In this document: positions 52,530-62,134 of the stretch, piece by piece
Layout: each line of letters starts with the position of its first letter
How positions within the stretch are numbered: position 1 is the first letter of the stretch
Assembly (NCBI RefSeq): GCF_018257795.1
Contig: NZ_JAERJD010000001.1
Span: 310,001 to 374,000 of the forward strand
DNA: 64,000 nucleotides
Source of the DNA: Citrobacter sp. JGM124
GTDB lineage: Bacteria; Pseudomonadota; Gammaproteobacteria; Enterobacterales; Enterobacteriaceae
Direction of reading: 5' to 3'
Notes under the pieces: generated by a model
Databases searched by the model: none
What the model was told of the DNA's origin: nothing
The model's input: only the letters and a program-made list of their open reading frames with translations
Translations under genes and position numbers: made by a program

Positions 52530-52841
52530 ATGGCAGTTGAAATTAAATACATTGTTGTAAGAGAGGGGCAGGAAAAAATGGCCTTTACCAGTAAAAAAGA
52601 TGCCGATGCTTACGACAAAATGCTGGATATGGCGGAAGTGCTCAGTACCTGGTTACAGCAAAGTCCTCCAGAAATGGATGATGACAAAAGAGAGATGCTG
52701 GCATTATGGATGGCGGAAAATAAAGACACGCTGGCCAGTATTATTAAAAACGGCAAATTACCCTCGGCGTCGAATAGCGAAGCCCCACTGACTGAAAATG
52801 TCAGTGATCATCCGGCGCGTAAAAAGAAGGATGCCGCATAA
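52530..52841 (+). CDS. yebG: SOS-induced protein YebG
   Basis: The 103-residue protein begins 'MAVEIKYIVVREGQEKMAFT', like E. coli YebG (96 residues). Helical and acidic in the middle; the Lys-rich end 'ARKKKDAA' could touch DNA. Its function is not known beyond DNA-damage induction by LexA, whose box is directly upstream. Confidence 0.9.
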   Translation: MAVEIKYIVVREGQEKMAFTSKKDADAYDKMLDMAEVLSTWLQQSPPEMDDDKREMLALWMAENKDTLASIIKNGKLPSASNSEAPLTENVSDHPARKKKDAA

Positions 52842-52898
52842 CGGGGCTGTCCAGCCCAACTTCAGCAGGTGGCATCACACTATAATGCCACCGGCTGG

Positions 52899-53570
52899 TT
52901 AGGGCGTTTCCTGCTGCGATAAGTGATGATTCAGGGTCAAACGCAGATCAGGCGTGAGTGTTTTTATATTGTTCAGCATCCACCGTAAATAGCCCGGGTC
53001 CTGACGTGCAATATCGGCAATTGCTTTACCGCGGTATTTACCGAATGCCAGCTCGGTCACCAGTGCAGGACGCCCGGTCAGGGTAACCATGTCCTCAGCT
53101 GACCAGCCTGACTCTTCCATGATTCGCAACAGCAATGCGGCGGTAATGTAACAGTCGAACAGCGCCCTGTGGTGGTGTAAACCCGGGGGGGTATCAACCT
53201 GTAGTTTCAGGGACTTATATAACCCCATATTGCTGTATTTCATTCCCGGCCACAAGCGCCTTGCCAGCTTAACGGTACAAATCCACTCTCCGGAAAGCTC
53301 TGGCAACATGCGTCGGTCAAAGCTGGCATTATGTGCCACGTAGTAGTGGCTTCCCTGATAACGGGGGACAACGTCTTCAATCCAGGGTTTGTCAGCCACC
53401 ATTTGTTCGGTAATTTTATGGATGGCCATCGCCTGGTGGCTAATCGGGCGATCCGGTCGAACCAGGTCACTCATTGGGTTGGTGATTTGGCCATTGATGA
53501 TATCCACAGAGGCCACTTCCACTACCCCCCCTTGCAGGCCACAGGTTTCTGTATCAATAACTCGCAGCAT
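52899..53570 (-). CDS. exoX: Exodeoxyribonuclease X
   Basis: The 223-residue DEDDh 3'-5' exonuclease works in mismatch repair and single-strand degradation. The metal ligands are visible: Asp6 and Glu8 in 'VIDTETCGL', the Asp of 'AHNASFDRRML' and the His-Asp of 'HHRALFDCYITAALL'. The C-terminal DUF3820-like 'FGKYRGKAIADIA' is typical. The E. coli protein is 220 residues. Confidence 0.95.
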   Translation of the reverse strand: MLRVIDTETCGLQGGVVEVASVDIINGQITNPMSDLVRPDRPISHQAMAIHKITEQMVADKPWIEDVVPRYQGSHYYVAHNASFDRRMLPELSGEWICTVKLARRLWPGMKYSNMGLYKSLKLQVDTPPGLHHHRALFDCYITAALLLRIMEESGWSAEDMVTLTGRPALVTELAFGKYRGKAIADIARQDPGYLRWMLNNIKTLTPDLRLTLNHHLSQQETP

Positions 53571-53660
53571 TGTTGGTTCCTGTTTGGTGTCTTATGGCCA
53601 GAGGTGTCTGTCAGGCAATGAACAGGCTGGCCGTTCGAGGCAAAATAGTCAGCAATGGGG

Positions 53661-53891
53661 CTATTTCATTTTCGGCTCATAAGGCAGCTTTGAGAGTGTC
53701 ACGGATATCGCACGGTGAACCCCTAATCGTTCCCTGAACCAGTCGCGCAGATGCTGGGGCTGTTCGCGTTCTACTATTTCGGCCACAACAGGCATATTGT
53801 AGCGCTCTTTAAACGCCACACCTGCCGCCGCTAAATCAACATTCACTTTTTCCATCTCATCAAAGGGGAGTTCCGCGAGATTATAGGTCAT
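53661..53891 (-). CDS. holE: DNA polymerase III theta subunit
   Basis: The 76-residue protein is of E. coli HolE length with the core '[20 protein letters not shown]' (22-41) and the end '[11 protein letters not shown]'. It stabilises the epsilon proofreading subunit. Two adjacent ATG codons occur; the second (53889-53891) has the better spacing to AGGAG and matches the family length. Confidence 0.95.
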   Translation of the reverse strand: MTYNLAELPFDEMEKVNVDLAAAGVAFKERYNMPVVAEIVEREQPQHLRDWFRERLGVHRAISVTLSKLPYEPKMK

Positions 53892-54128
53892 CATTTTCTC
53901 CTGCAAAATGCTGGGCAAAAGTTACTGCTTTCTCTTTGAGATAACAAGTTTTATACCCTTAAACAGAGGGTGTTATTCAGAATAACAGCAACAAAAAGAG
54001 ATCCCACTGATGATAAACTGGATACAACGTAGCCTGTAATGTGGCAGTAATCGCCTTCATACTCGACTTGCTCACGTCACAACGTTATCCTCAGTGCCTC
54101 ACCTGATAATAAAAAAGGAGTTGTAAAT

Positions 54129-54503
54129 ATGGCTATTTTTGCCAAACGCGTCGTTTCACTGGCCCTTTTTATCACTGCCCTGACGACGTCTTCAGCCGCC
54201 CTGGCACATGCGCACCTGAAAACCCACTCTCCAGCTTCTGACGCGGAAGTCAGCCCTGCACCGCAGGTTATCACCCTGGATTTTTCTGAAGGTATTGAAC
54301 CCAATTTTAGTGGTATTAAGGTGACGGGGCCTGAACAGGTTGTTGTGAACGTTGGCAAAGCCCGGCGCAATGCTCAGGATGAAAAACAGCTAATAGTCCC
54401 TGTCGAAACCGCCTTACAACCAGGCCGTTACCTTGTGGAATGGCATGTTGTATCGGTCGATGGGCATAAGACTAAAGGTGATTATCAGTTCACCGTGAAA
54501 TAA
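54129..54503 (+). CDS. yobA: CopC-family periplasmic copper-binding protein (YobA)
   Basis: The 124-residue protein has a signal peptide ending 'ALA' at 26, so the mature N-terminus is His27-Ala-His29, the usual copper ligands. 'SPASDAEVSPAP' and 'VVSVDGHKTKGDYQFTV' are CopC landmarks, with the second-site His in the latter. It precedes the CopD-like gene by 2 bases. Confidence 0.93.
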   Translation: MAIFAKRVVSLALFITALTTSSAALAHAHLKTHSPASDAEVSPAPQVITLDFSEGIEPNFSGIKVTGPEQVVVNVGKARRNAQDEKQLIVPVETALQPGRYLVEWHVVSVDGHKTKGDYQFTVK

Positions 54504-54505
54504 TC

Positions 54506-55381
54506 ATGGGGCTATTGGCGTGTTATATTGCGCTACGGTTTGTGCACTTTGCGGCGCTGATGGCTGTCTTTGGCTGTACTGTCTATAGTGTGTTGCTGGC
54601 CCCTGGCCGTTTAGGGGACATGTTAGCACTGCGTCTCGAGAAAGTCTGGCGGCCAGCCGTGTGGCTATCCTTTATCAGCGCCATTTTATTGTTTGGTGCC
54701 CAGGCAGGACTGATGGGGGACGGCTGGCCTGACACGGTCACACCTGAAATCTGGCGGGCTGTTCTGGGAACACAATTTGGTGCTGTCTGGTGCTGGCAGC
54801 TGATGCTGGCACTGGTCGCTTTAGGGTGTGTAGTGGTTAGCCCTCCAAAGATACAGGCTTTACTGCTAGCGCTGACATCATTCCAGATAATCCTGCTTGC
54901 CGGGGTAGGGCATGCGACCCTGCATGACGGCATCCTGGGGGCCATTCAGCGGGTAAATCACGCAGTCCACTTGCTAAGTGCCGCTTTTTGGGCGGGCGGA
55001 TTAATTCCTTTACTGGCTTGCATGGGGATGGCGCATCAAGCCGTCTGGCGTCAGGAAGCGACAGGTACGATGATGTGCTTCTCACGTTATGGTCACCTGG
55101 CGGTGGCTGCCGTGATCCTGAGCGGTGTGGTGAATAGCCTGCTGATCGTTGGCTGGGTTTTCCCCCTCGGGAGCACTTATTTTCGCCTGTTGCTACTGAA
55201 AATCTTCCTGGTGGCGGTGATGGTATTCCTGGCGCTAATCAATCGTTACTGGCTAGTTCCACGGTTTAATCGTTCTGCGCTGGCACAACAGCGGTTTATT
55301 CAGTTTACCTGGCTGGAAATGTTACTATCAGTGGCGGTATTATTGATTGTGAGCCTGTTTGCCACCCAGGAACCATTCTGA
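54506..55381 (+). CDS. yebZ: CopD-family inner-membrane copper protein (YebZ)
   Basis: The 291-residue protein has about eight membrane helices and the CopD pattern, with His residues in '[15 protein letters not shown]' and '[20 protein letters not shown]' able to bind copper. It likely works with YobA in copper import or handling. The gene is 27 bases upstream of yebY. Confidence 0.93.
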   Translation: MGLLACYIALRFVHFAALMAVFGCTVYSVLLAPGRLGDMLALRLEKVWRPAVWLSFISAILLFGAQAGLMGDGWPDTVTPEIWRAVLGTQFGAVWCWQLMLALVALGCVVVSPPKIQALLLALTSFQIILLAGVGHATLHDGILGAIQRVNHAVHLLSAAFWAGGLIPLLACMGMAHQAVWRQEATGTMMCFSRYGHLAVAAVILSGVVNSLLIVGWVFPLGSTYFRLLLLKIFLVAVMVFLALINRYWLVPRFNRSALAQQRFIQFTWLEMLLSVAVLLIVSLFATQEPF

Positions 55382-55407
55382 TAGTCATTAGGGTATACGA
55401 GAGAACG

Positions 55408-55749
55408 ATGAAAAAGATAATTTTGACTTTAGCCCTGCTTGCCAGCACCAGTACGGCACTGGCTGCATCCAATGTCATTACGGTAAGCCGTTTTGAAATG
55501 GGAAAAGGGACATGGGCCTTCAATCGCGAAGAGGTGATGCTGACCTGTCGCACCGGCAATGCTTTATTTGTGATAAACCCGAGCACACTGATGCAGTATC
55601 CCCTTAATCAAGAGGCGGAACAGCAAGTGCTCAGTGGCAGAACCAGCGGGCAGCCTATCTCGGTTATCCTGATAGACTCACCCAAGCACCCGGGTGAGAA
55701 AATGAGTCTTGAGCCTTTTATTGAGCGAGCCCAGAAACTTTGTGATTAA
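55408..55749 (+). CDS. yebY: Periplasmic protein YebY (DUF2511)
   Basis: The 113-residue exported protein has a signal peptide cleaved near 'ALA' at 20. Two Cys in the mature part ('[12 protein letters not shown]' and the terminal 'KLCD') may form a disulfide. Its role is not settled; recent work links the yobA-yebZ-yebY set to copper and reductive stress. The last gene before the SdsR gene, as in E. coli. Confidence 0.92.
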   Translation: MKKIILTLALLASTSTALAASNVITVSRFEMGKGTWAFNREEVMLTCRTGNALFVINPSTLMQYPLNQEAEQQVLSGRTSGQPISVILIDSPKHPGEKMSLEPFIERAQKLCD

Positions 55750-55885
55750 GGCCTCATTATTTGGCATGATTTTGTGAAAACAGTAATTAAGTCAACGCAC
55801 TGTTACTGTTTTCTCTGACGGTAAAATAAGACATAGTTTATTTTGTGTTATTTCCTGAGAAAACTGGAAAGTTGATATGACTCAT

Positions 55886-55893
55886 CTATGCTT
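55886..55893 (+). promoter_or_regulatory. Sigma-S-type -10 element of sdsR
   Basis: CTATGCTT lies 5 bases before the predicted SdsR start and resembles the CTATACTT extended -10 preferred by sigma S, the regulator of sdsR in enterobacteria. Confidence 0.5.
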
Positions 55894-55897
55894 AAAA

Positions 55898-55999
55898 GCA
55901 TGGTGAACGGTAATTTCCCTTAAACCTGCTTTTAGCGCATGGCTCATAAATGAGCCCTTTCCCACGACCGAATACAGGGCTCGTATTCGGTCTTTTTTT
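55898..55999 (+). ncRNA. sdsR: Small RNA SdsR (RyeB)
   Basis: The block CTTTTAGCGCATGGCTCATA followed by TGAGCC and the terminator GACCGAATAC...GTATTCGGTC plus seven T follows E. coli SdsR closely. The place after yebY is the same. Predicted start G at 55898 gives 102 bases (E. coli about 104). SdsR is a Hfq-dependent, stationary-phase RNA repressing ompD, mutS and other messages. Confidence 0.88.
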
Positions 56000-56297
56000 A
56001 TCTTCATGTTTTTCAAAGTGTTATTTTAATTACAAGACGCAGGCGACCGCCCAGGATTTATTCTGTTTGTTTTCCGCCATAATATCTTCCCGGCAATGTG
56101 TCTTCAGCATCATCGCTGATTAATTCTTAACGTATCTTGTTCCAATAAAAATTGAGAACGTTTATCTCCCCACGTTTTTATACATCAATATACCCGGTTT
56201 ATTCTGTTCCTTCATAGCGGAAGGCCCGGACTGAATATCGTTCTCGCATGGTTAATGCACAAGACAGTTAAAAAATACAGTTGCCGCAAGGGGGCCA

Positions 56298-56492
56298 TCA
56301 CCGGCCCTTATCAGAAGAGAAAAAAACAGCAATCACCCACCCCAACAGGCGAAATGCACAATAAACCAGCACAGCGACCGTGACTCCCAGGGATAAATCC
56401 CCACCTGGCAGGATTAGCGAAAAAATCAGAAAACACAACAGTGCGGTAACCAGCCCGATGCGATGACTTGCCCGGTGAATGCTTTTTTGCAT
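56298..56492 (-). CDS. Small two-helix membrane protein, unknown
   Basis: The ATG at 56490-56492 with an AGGA site upstream gives 64 residues ('MQKSIHRASHRIGLVTALLC'). Two hydrophobic helices (about 12-30 and 36-56) are separated by 'PGGDLS'. I do not recognise a family. It faces away from the SulP gene and stands alone. Confidence 0.55.
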   Translation of the reverse strand: MQKSIHRASHRIGLVTALLCFLIFSLILPGGDLSLGVTVAVLVYCAFRLLGWVIAVFFSSDKGR

Positions 56493-56657
56493 GAGGGTTC
56501 CTTGTTGACTTATCCAGTGAAGAGCCCGGCAGTATAACAAACGTCAGGTTAAATATAATAAAGGGCCGTTGAAAAGCTCGCTTCTGGGCAAGGGGGCGAT
56601 TACACTCTGACGCCTTCCCAGTACATCGTGCGATGATCTCTTAATACTGTATTTACT

Positions 56658-58154
56658 ATGACAAAACATGTTTATGCCACCACTCAACACGCCAGGGAAA
56701 ATAGCCTCAGGGGTGTGCTACGTTCACCACGACTGATACAACGGGAACTCCTCGCCGGGGTGATTACCGCCCTGGCACTGATCCCTGAAGTGATCTCTTT
56801 TTCAGTGATTGCCGGCGTGGACCCGAAAGTCAGCCTTATTGCATCCATTGTGCTCTGTTTTACCCTCTCGGTGTTGGGTGGGCGGCCTGCCATGGTGACG
56901 GCTGCCGCGGGGTCAGTTGCGCTGGTCATCGCCCCTATGGTTCAGCAGCATGGTGTGGGTTATATTCTGCCAGCGGTGGTGCTGGCGGGAGGTATTCAAA
57001 TTCTGTTTGGTGTCACCGGGCTGGCGCGCATGATGCGGTACATTCCGCTCTCCGTGATGAACGGGTTTGTGAATGCCCTGGCTATCTTGATTTTTTTTGC
57101 CCAGCTGCCCCATGTCTGGGGAAAAGGACCATTAATCTGGGGATTACTGGTATTGACACTGGTCATCGTCTTACTGCTGCCAAGAGTACTTAAATCTATT
57201 CCTGCTCCGCTAGTGGCGGTCATTGTGATTACTGGCATCACGTTGCTTATGGGCTGGTCTGTACCGATGGTGAAGGATATTGGTGGCATGAAACCAGGGC
57301 TGCCTGGGATCACTGAATTACTGGTCCCCCTTAATTGGACCACGTTCCAGATTATCTGGCCCTGTGCTTTAAGCATTGCCTTTGTAGGGCTAATGGAGTC
57401 ATTACTGACTGCCAAATTAGTCGATGCCATGACGGATACCCCATCAAATAAAGGGCGAGAGTGCTGGGGGCTGGGGGTGGCAAATATCTTTGCTGGTTTT
57501 TACGGGGGTATTGCCGGGTGTGCCATGATCGGCCAGACCATGGTTAACGTCGAACTGGGAAAAGGGCGTACACGACTTTCGACCCTGTCGGCGGTTATTG
57601 TACTGCTACTGCTAGTGACGGCGCTAAGTGAGGTGATGGCTCAAATACCTATGATAGTCCTGGCCGGGATCATGATGGTGGTGGCGGTGAAAACACTCAA
57701 CTGGCACAACCTTTCTCCAACGATGTTACGGCGGATGCCCGTATCAGAAACGCTGGTGATGCTGGTGACTGTGGCGATAACGGTCTATACCGACAACCTG
57801 GCCCTGGGGGTTGTCGGGGGCGTAATTTTCGCTATTTTGCTGTTTGCCCGCCGTATCGCCCACGTGGTGAAGGCCCGGCGTCAGCTATCCCCCAGCGGGG
57901 ACTGTGTGACCTATCAGGTAAGTGGCCCGCTATTTTTTGCCAGCAGTAACGATTTGGTTGAGCATTTCCATTATGCGGATGATCCATCACGGGTGATTAT
58001 TGATCTGACCCTAGCCCAAATTTGGGATGCGTCGACAGTGGCAATACTCGACACGATAAGCATGCGATATCAGCGTTACCAGACAACGGTTGAGATCATC
58101 GGCCTTGATACACGCAGTACTGATTTTCATCAGCGACTGACTGGTAAATTATAA
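56658..58154 (+). CDS. SulP-family anion transporter with STAS domain
   Basis: The 498-residue inner-membrane protein has about ten to twelve helices. The 'AGVITALALIPEVISFSVIA' segment (34-53) and 'ALSIAFVGLMESLLTAKLVD' are SulP blocks. The C-terminal STAS domain (about 400-498, 'YQVSGPLFFASSNDLVEHFH') regulates transport. The substrate could be sulfate, bicarbonate or dicarboxylate; undecidable here. Not part of the E. coli order. Confidence 0.9.
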   Translation: MTKHVYATTQHARENSLRGVLRSPRLIQRELLAGVITALALIPEVISFSVIAGVDPKVSLIASIVLCFTLSVLGGRPAMVTAAAGSVALVIAPMVQQHGVGYILPAVVLAGGIQILFGVTGLARMMRYIPLSVMNGFVNALAILIFFAQLPHVWGKGPLIWGLLVLTLVIVLLLPRVLKSIPAPLVAVIVITGITLLMGWSVPMVKDIGGMKPGLPGITELLVPLNWTTFQIIWPCALSIAFVGLMESLLTAKLVDAMTDTPSNKGRECWGLGVANIFAGFYGGIAGCAMIGQTMVNVELGKGRTRLSTLSAVIVLLLLVTALSEVMAQIPMIVLAGIMMVVAVKTLNWHNLSPTMLRRMPVSETLVMLVTVAITVYTDNLALGVVGGVIFAILLFARRIAHVVKARRQLSPSGDCVTYQVSGPLFFASSNDLVEHFHYADDPSRVIIDLTLAQIWDASTVAILDTISMRYQRYQTTVEIIGLDTRSTDFHQRLTGKL

Positions 58155-58474
58155 TGGTTCTTTAAATCTTTACGTTTGAATGTTTTCCAGCCTTAAGGCT
58201 GTGCGGGTTTCGCTTTTTTCGCTGGTGGGTGGCCCGTCATCCCGGGTTGTCCGCCAGTAAAAAAGACCGCGACAGTATTAATCACCTGCCACGATGGTTT
58301 TTGCCAGCAGATATTAATATTTTTTGCTGGCAGAATGAAGATCCACCCATAAAGCGTGCGTATTAAACATTGTGGTTACATTTCTATTGCGCAAGCAGGT
58401 TAAACCTTTTAAATCTAATTAGCAGCCCAGAAAACGGGAGGATAAAAACGATTTAATTAATAATGGGATAGCCT
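58155..58474. other. Gap between SulP and MFS genes
   Basis: 320 bases without a gene; only a small GC-rich hairpin near 58190-58203 and an AT-rich stretch before the MFS gene. Confidence 0.5.
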
Positions 58475-59719
58475 ATGAGCAGTGAATCTGCCCGCGCCAG
58501 TGTGGGGACTCCAACCCTTTTCCAGATGTTAAAAACTTTCCCGGCGACGGTGGTGATGTTGCTATTCTTTACCCTGGTTATTCGTTTCAGTTATTTTATG
58601 GCCTGGCCTTTTCTTGGCATCATCATGACCCGTGACTATCTCATGTCACCGATTACCATTGGCGTCGCGATGACTGGCAGTGCTGTACTGGCGGTAGTCC
58701 TGGGCATTTATGGGGGGAAAATCTCCGATAGTCTGGGACGGCGGGGTATCTTATCCCTCGGTTGTGCTTTTTCTTTTGTTGGTTATGCCTTACTGGCACT
58801 TGCCAGTAACATGGGGGTCTTTATAGCGGGGCTGCTGACGGTGGGGGTCTGTTTTGCCTGGGTCGATCCGCCCATGCGCGCATTAATGAGCGATTTACTC
58901 GGGGATAAACGCCGTCGAGCCCTTGCCCTGCAAATACGTTATTACTTGATTAACCTTGGTGCGGTGACCGGCCCCCTGGTGGGTATCGCCTGGGGATTAA
59001 CATCCCAGAAAGGAACCTTTCTGATCACCGCGTTGAGTTATTTACCTTTCCTCATCTGGCTACTGCTGTTTTTACCTAAGGGCAGAGTATCCACGACGCA
59101 GCAGGATGCGGAGCCCGCTGTTCCTCTGCGTCAAGTGATGCTGATCATCGCACGGGATAAACTGTTTGTTGCGGCGTTGCTGTGCAGTATTTTATGCTCC
59201 ATCGTCTTTGTGCATTATGAAGCTGTGGTGCCACTGTATTTAATGACTCTGGATGCACAAGCCGCCGTGCCGTTAATCACGCTGATTCTGGTGACCAATG
59301 CCAGCACCGTGCTGGTGGCACAAATTTTCTTAGTTCGCTGGCTGGCACCGATTGCACTGCCCCAGCGTATCTTACTCGGTAGTGCTATTTTTGCGATTGC
59401 CCAGCTGGGCTTTTTCTCGATAGGGAATACTGACCCGGTATTATGGTTCAGCGTCACGGTGGTATTCAGTGTCGGGGAAGCGATTCTGATGCCCAATCTC
59501 AATATTTTGCTGGATCAGCTCGCACCGGCAGAGCATCGAGGGGCCTATATGGGGGCTTCATCGCTCCAGACTCTGGGAATTGCCATTGGTCCTTTAATTG
59601 GTGGTGTACTGCTGACCTTAACTGGCTCAGGCGTATTTATGGGGACACTCTTTTTCAGCGTACTGCTGGCGACAATTATCTTTTTAGCGCGTGCTGGTAT
59701 TCAGCAACGTCTTCAATAA
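58475..59719 (+). CDS. MFS drug-efflux-like transporter
   Basis: The 414-residue protein has twelve predicted helices and the MFS loop 'GGKISDSLGRRGILSLGCAF' (about 75-94). The pattern resembles MdtH/YdeE-like drug:proton antiporters, but the substrate is unknown and I do not assign a symbol. It is 21 bases before the GNAT gene, possibly one operon. Confidence 0.88.
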   Translation: MSSESARASVGTPTLFQMLKTFPATVVMLLFFTLVIRFSYFMAWPFLGIIMTRDYLMSPITIGVAMTGSAVLAVVLGIYGGKISDSLGRRGILSLGCAFSFVGYALLALASNMGVFIAGLLTVGVCFAWVDPPMRALMSDLLGDKRRRALALQIRYYLINLGAVTGPLVGIAWGLTSQKGTFLITALSYLPFLIWLLLFLPKGRVSTTQQDAEPAVPLRQVMLIIARDKLFVAALLCSILCSIVFVHYEAVVPLYLMTLDAQAAVPLITLILVTNASTVLVAQIFLVRWLAPIALPQRILLGSAIFAIAQLGFFSIGNTDPVLWFSVTVVFSVGEAILMPNLNILLDQLAPAEHRGAYMGASSLQTLGIAIGPLIGGVLLTLTGSGVFMGTLFFSVLLATIIFLARAGIQQRLQ

Positions 59720-59740
59720 GGATTATGCAAGGAACAAGTT

Positions 59741-60268
59741 ATGCTTACTCAGGCACCAACCCTGGAAACGGCGCGTTTAGTATTACGCCATCTAACGCTC
59801 AATGATTTTGATTCGTTGGCAGCCTCTTGGGCGAACGCTGAAACGGTAAAATATATGGGGGGAACACCCCATGATCCTGAGGTTAGCTGGGGCCGTCTGC
59901 TACGGTATATTGGTCACTGGCAGGTGATGGGGTATGGCTATTGGGCCATATGTGAAAAAGAGAGTGGGCAGTTTGTCGGCACCATAGGGCTACAGGACCA
60001 AAAGCGGAATATCACACCAGCGCTTGAGTACCAGGAAGCAGGCTGGGTTTTGTTGCCTGCTGCCTGTGGGAAGGGCTATGCCAGTGAAGCATTAACCGCA
60101 GTTCTGGAATGGTCAGACTCGACTTTCGGGGCGCCAGTCTGTTGCATTATTGATGATGATAACGTGCCCTCCATCCATCTGGCGGAAAAAATGGGATTTC
60201 AGTTCATACACTATGCGGACTACCATAATAAAGCTGTCCGTATGATGGTTCGTCCGCCCGTAGTCTGA
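59741..60268 (+). CDS. RimJ/RimL-type GNAT acetyltransferase
   Basis: The 175-residue protein begins 'LETARLVLRHLTLNDFDSLA' and has the acetyl-CoA motif 'LLPAACGKGYASEALTAVLE' (about 106-125), followed by 'DDDNVPSIHLAEKMGFQFI'. This is the acetyltransf_3 pattern, including protein N-terminal or antibiotic acetylators. The substrate is unknown. Confidence 0.88.
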   Translation: MLTQAPTLETARLVLRHLTLNDFDSLAASWANAETVKYMGGTPHDPEVSWGRLLRYIGHWQVMGYGYWAICEKESGQFVGTIGLQDQKRNITPALEYQEAGWVLLPAACGKGYASEALTAVLEWSDSTFGAPVCCIIDDDNVPSIHLAEKMGFQFIHYADYHNKAVRMMVRPPVV

Positions 60269-60316
60269 ACCGTGATCCTTCACGCTTCTTTTGGCACTCC
60301 CGCCAGGCGCTGGATC

Positions 60317-60508
60317 TTAAAAGTCCGCAAATTCCTGAGCCGGTAGCCAAAAGTTGTCATGTACTTCGTCCAGAGGATAACAGCCACCGCGGCGAATGCG
60401 TTGTTCTTCCATCACCGCCAGGCACTGTTCCTCAGTGGGGAGGATTTCAACGATATAATCGTTGCAACCCCCCTGCAGATAACAAACAAAAATAACCAAG
60501 GCAAACAT
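60317..60508 (-). CDS. yebW: Small protein YebW
   Basis: The second ATG (60506-60508) gives 63 residues, the E. coli YebW length, with GAGGG 6 bases upstream. 'MFALVIFVCYLQGGCNDYIV' is a membrane or export segment, and 'RIRRGGCYPLDEV' and 'FWLPAQEFADF' are conserved. Its function is unknown. It is upstream of rsmF on the same chromosome segment as in E. coli. Confidence 0.88.
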   Translation of the reverse strand: MFALVIFVCYLQGGCNDYIVEILPTEEQCLAVMEEQRIRRGGCYPLDEVHDNFWLPAQEFADF

Positions 60509-60617
60509 TATCATCCCTCTGTTGCTGGGGTAAGACGCAGAAAATGACGACCAGCCGTGGTGTCTACCTTTAGCCTGGTCGCAACCGCGTGGATTACAAG
60601 CAAAAAAGAATAATTTT

Positions 60618-62063
60618 TTAAACCGGCATCACAGAGCTAAATAATTTTCCGTCACGAACCAGTTCGCGGGGATAGCTATTTTTAAGCCGGGAGCCTATTT
60701 TCCGGGCCAGACCCAGTGGCTGTTCCTGGAAGGTCACAATCACCTCATCCCGGGGGATGGGGGTGTCGGGATAAATATCCTGGCCGCGATACCAGCTCTC
60801 GGCTTCTGTGGCGCTGAGTGGGAAGCACAATGGGCCAACACCTGGTGCCAGTGCAATCACCGCCTCATGTTGCCAGCGGAAACCTTTATTATGCTGTTCA
60901 GCCAGTTTTAATCCTGTCCGTGAGAAACGCACCGCCGTAAGCAGGGGGACTATCTCCTTGGGAAACAACCAGATTTCTTTATCCCGTTGCCATAGCGTAA
61001 GGTTGTCGCCAAACTGCAAGCCTGACTGTGTTGCTGCATTCTTCAGCTGCTGCACCTGGGCACCGTTCAGCGGAGTGAACGGGAATTTCCCCAGTTTATA
61101 ACTGGGTTTGGGCAACGGCGTCACTGAAGCGGTTTTACGTAATCTGGCAACAAAAAAACCTTCACAGTCATACGCCTGTGGGAAGACATGTAAAAAACCT
61201 TCAGGTGTCAGAGCCTTTTCTGCTTCAGGAAAAAGTGCGCCCAGGGGGACTATCTCTACCGCGTCGGGGTATTGTTGCTGTAACCACAAACAGACGTGCT
61301 GATTTTCAGCCGGGTTCAGGGTGCAGGTTGAGTAGATCAGGGTGCCACCAGGACGCAGGGCGTGAAACGCACTATCGATTAATTCCCTTTGGGTTTGGGC
61401 GATGGTTTGGGTACTTTCCAGTGACCAGTTACGCAGTGCGTCAGGATCTTTGCGTACCACGCCTTCACCTGAACAAGGCGCGTCGAGTAGCACCGCATCA
61501 AAACTTTCTGGCACCGCAGCACCAAATACCCGGCCGTCAAAGTGGGTCAGAGCAACGTTACTGATACCGCAACGGCTGATATTTGCGTGCAGGACTTTGA
61601 CCCGGCTGGCGGAATACTCATTTGCCAGAATTGCACCTTGATTACCCATCCGTGCCGCAATTTGTGTCGTTTTAGAACCGGGAGCAGCAGCCATGTCCAT
61701 TACGCGCAGGGGGATATCTTGCTCACTGAATAGCGCGCTTACTGGCAGCATGGAGCTGGCTTCCTGAATGTAGAACAAACCGCTCAAATGCTCGGCAGTA
61801 CTCCCCAATGGCAGGATTTCGTCGTCACGTTCAATCCAGAAACCTTCTGCACACCAGGGAACCGGCGTCAGATGCCAGCCATAGGGGGCAACCAGAGTAA
61901 GAAAATCACTGACAGAAATTTTGAGTGTATTGACGCGTAAACTGCGCCGCAATGGGCGGCGACAGGCAGCAATAAAACTCTCCAGAGTCAGGGGAGCGGG
62001 CATAGCCTCGCTGATCATATCTAGAAAAGGTTGTGGTAAATAAGCAGAACTGGACTGAGCCAT
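60618..62063 (-). CDS. rsmF: 16S rRNA (cytosine-1407-C5) methyltransferase
   Basis: The 481-residue enzyme methylates C1407 of 16S rRNA. SAM motif '[20 protein letters not shown]' (121-140), Cys197 in 'DAPCSGEG' and the nucleophile Cys247 in 'YSTCTLNP' are visible. A PUA-like C-terminal domain follows. The length is that of E. coli RsmF (479). Confidence 0.96.
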   Translation of the reverse strand: MAQSSSAYLPQPFLDMISEAMPAPLTLESFIAACRRPLRRSLRVNTLKISVSDFLTLVAPYGWHLTPVPWCAEGFWIERDDEILPLGSTAEHLSGLFYIQEASSMLPVSALFSEQDIPLRVMDMAAAPGSKTTQIAARMGNQGAILANEYSASRVKVLHANISRCGISNVALTHFDGRVFGAAVPESFDAVLLDAPCSGEGVVRKDPDALRNWSLESTQTIAQTQRELIDSAFHALRPGGTLIYSTCTLNPAENQHVCLWLQQQYPDAVEIVPLGALFPEAEKALTPEGFLHVFPQAYDCEGFFVARLRKTASVTPLPKPSYKLGKFPFTPLNGAQVQQLKNAATQSGLQFGDNLTLWQRDKEIWLFPKEIVPLLTAVRFSRTGLKLAEQHNKGFRWQHEAVIALAPGVGPLCFPLSATEAESWYRGQDIYPDTPIPRDEVIVTFQEQPLGLARKIGSRLKNSYPRELVRDGKLFSSVMPV

Positions 62064-62134
62064 AAAAGCGCCCCCGGAAAGAATAAGGGGCGCAGTTTAG
62101 CACAAGCCTGGTGCATCACGCAGCCTGGCTTGAG

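Larger units (their letters stand above)
55750..56297. other. Gap holding SdsR, otherwise no gene
   Basis: Apart from the small RNA at 55898-55999, nothing coding is seen. pphA, which follows in E. coli, is absent. Confidence 0.6.
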
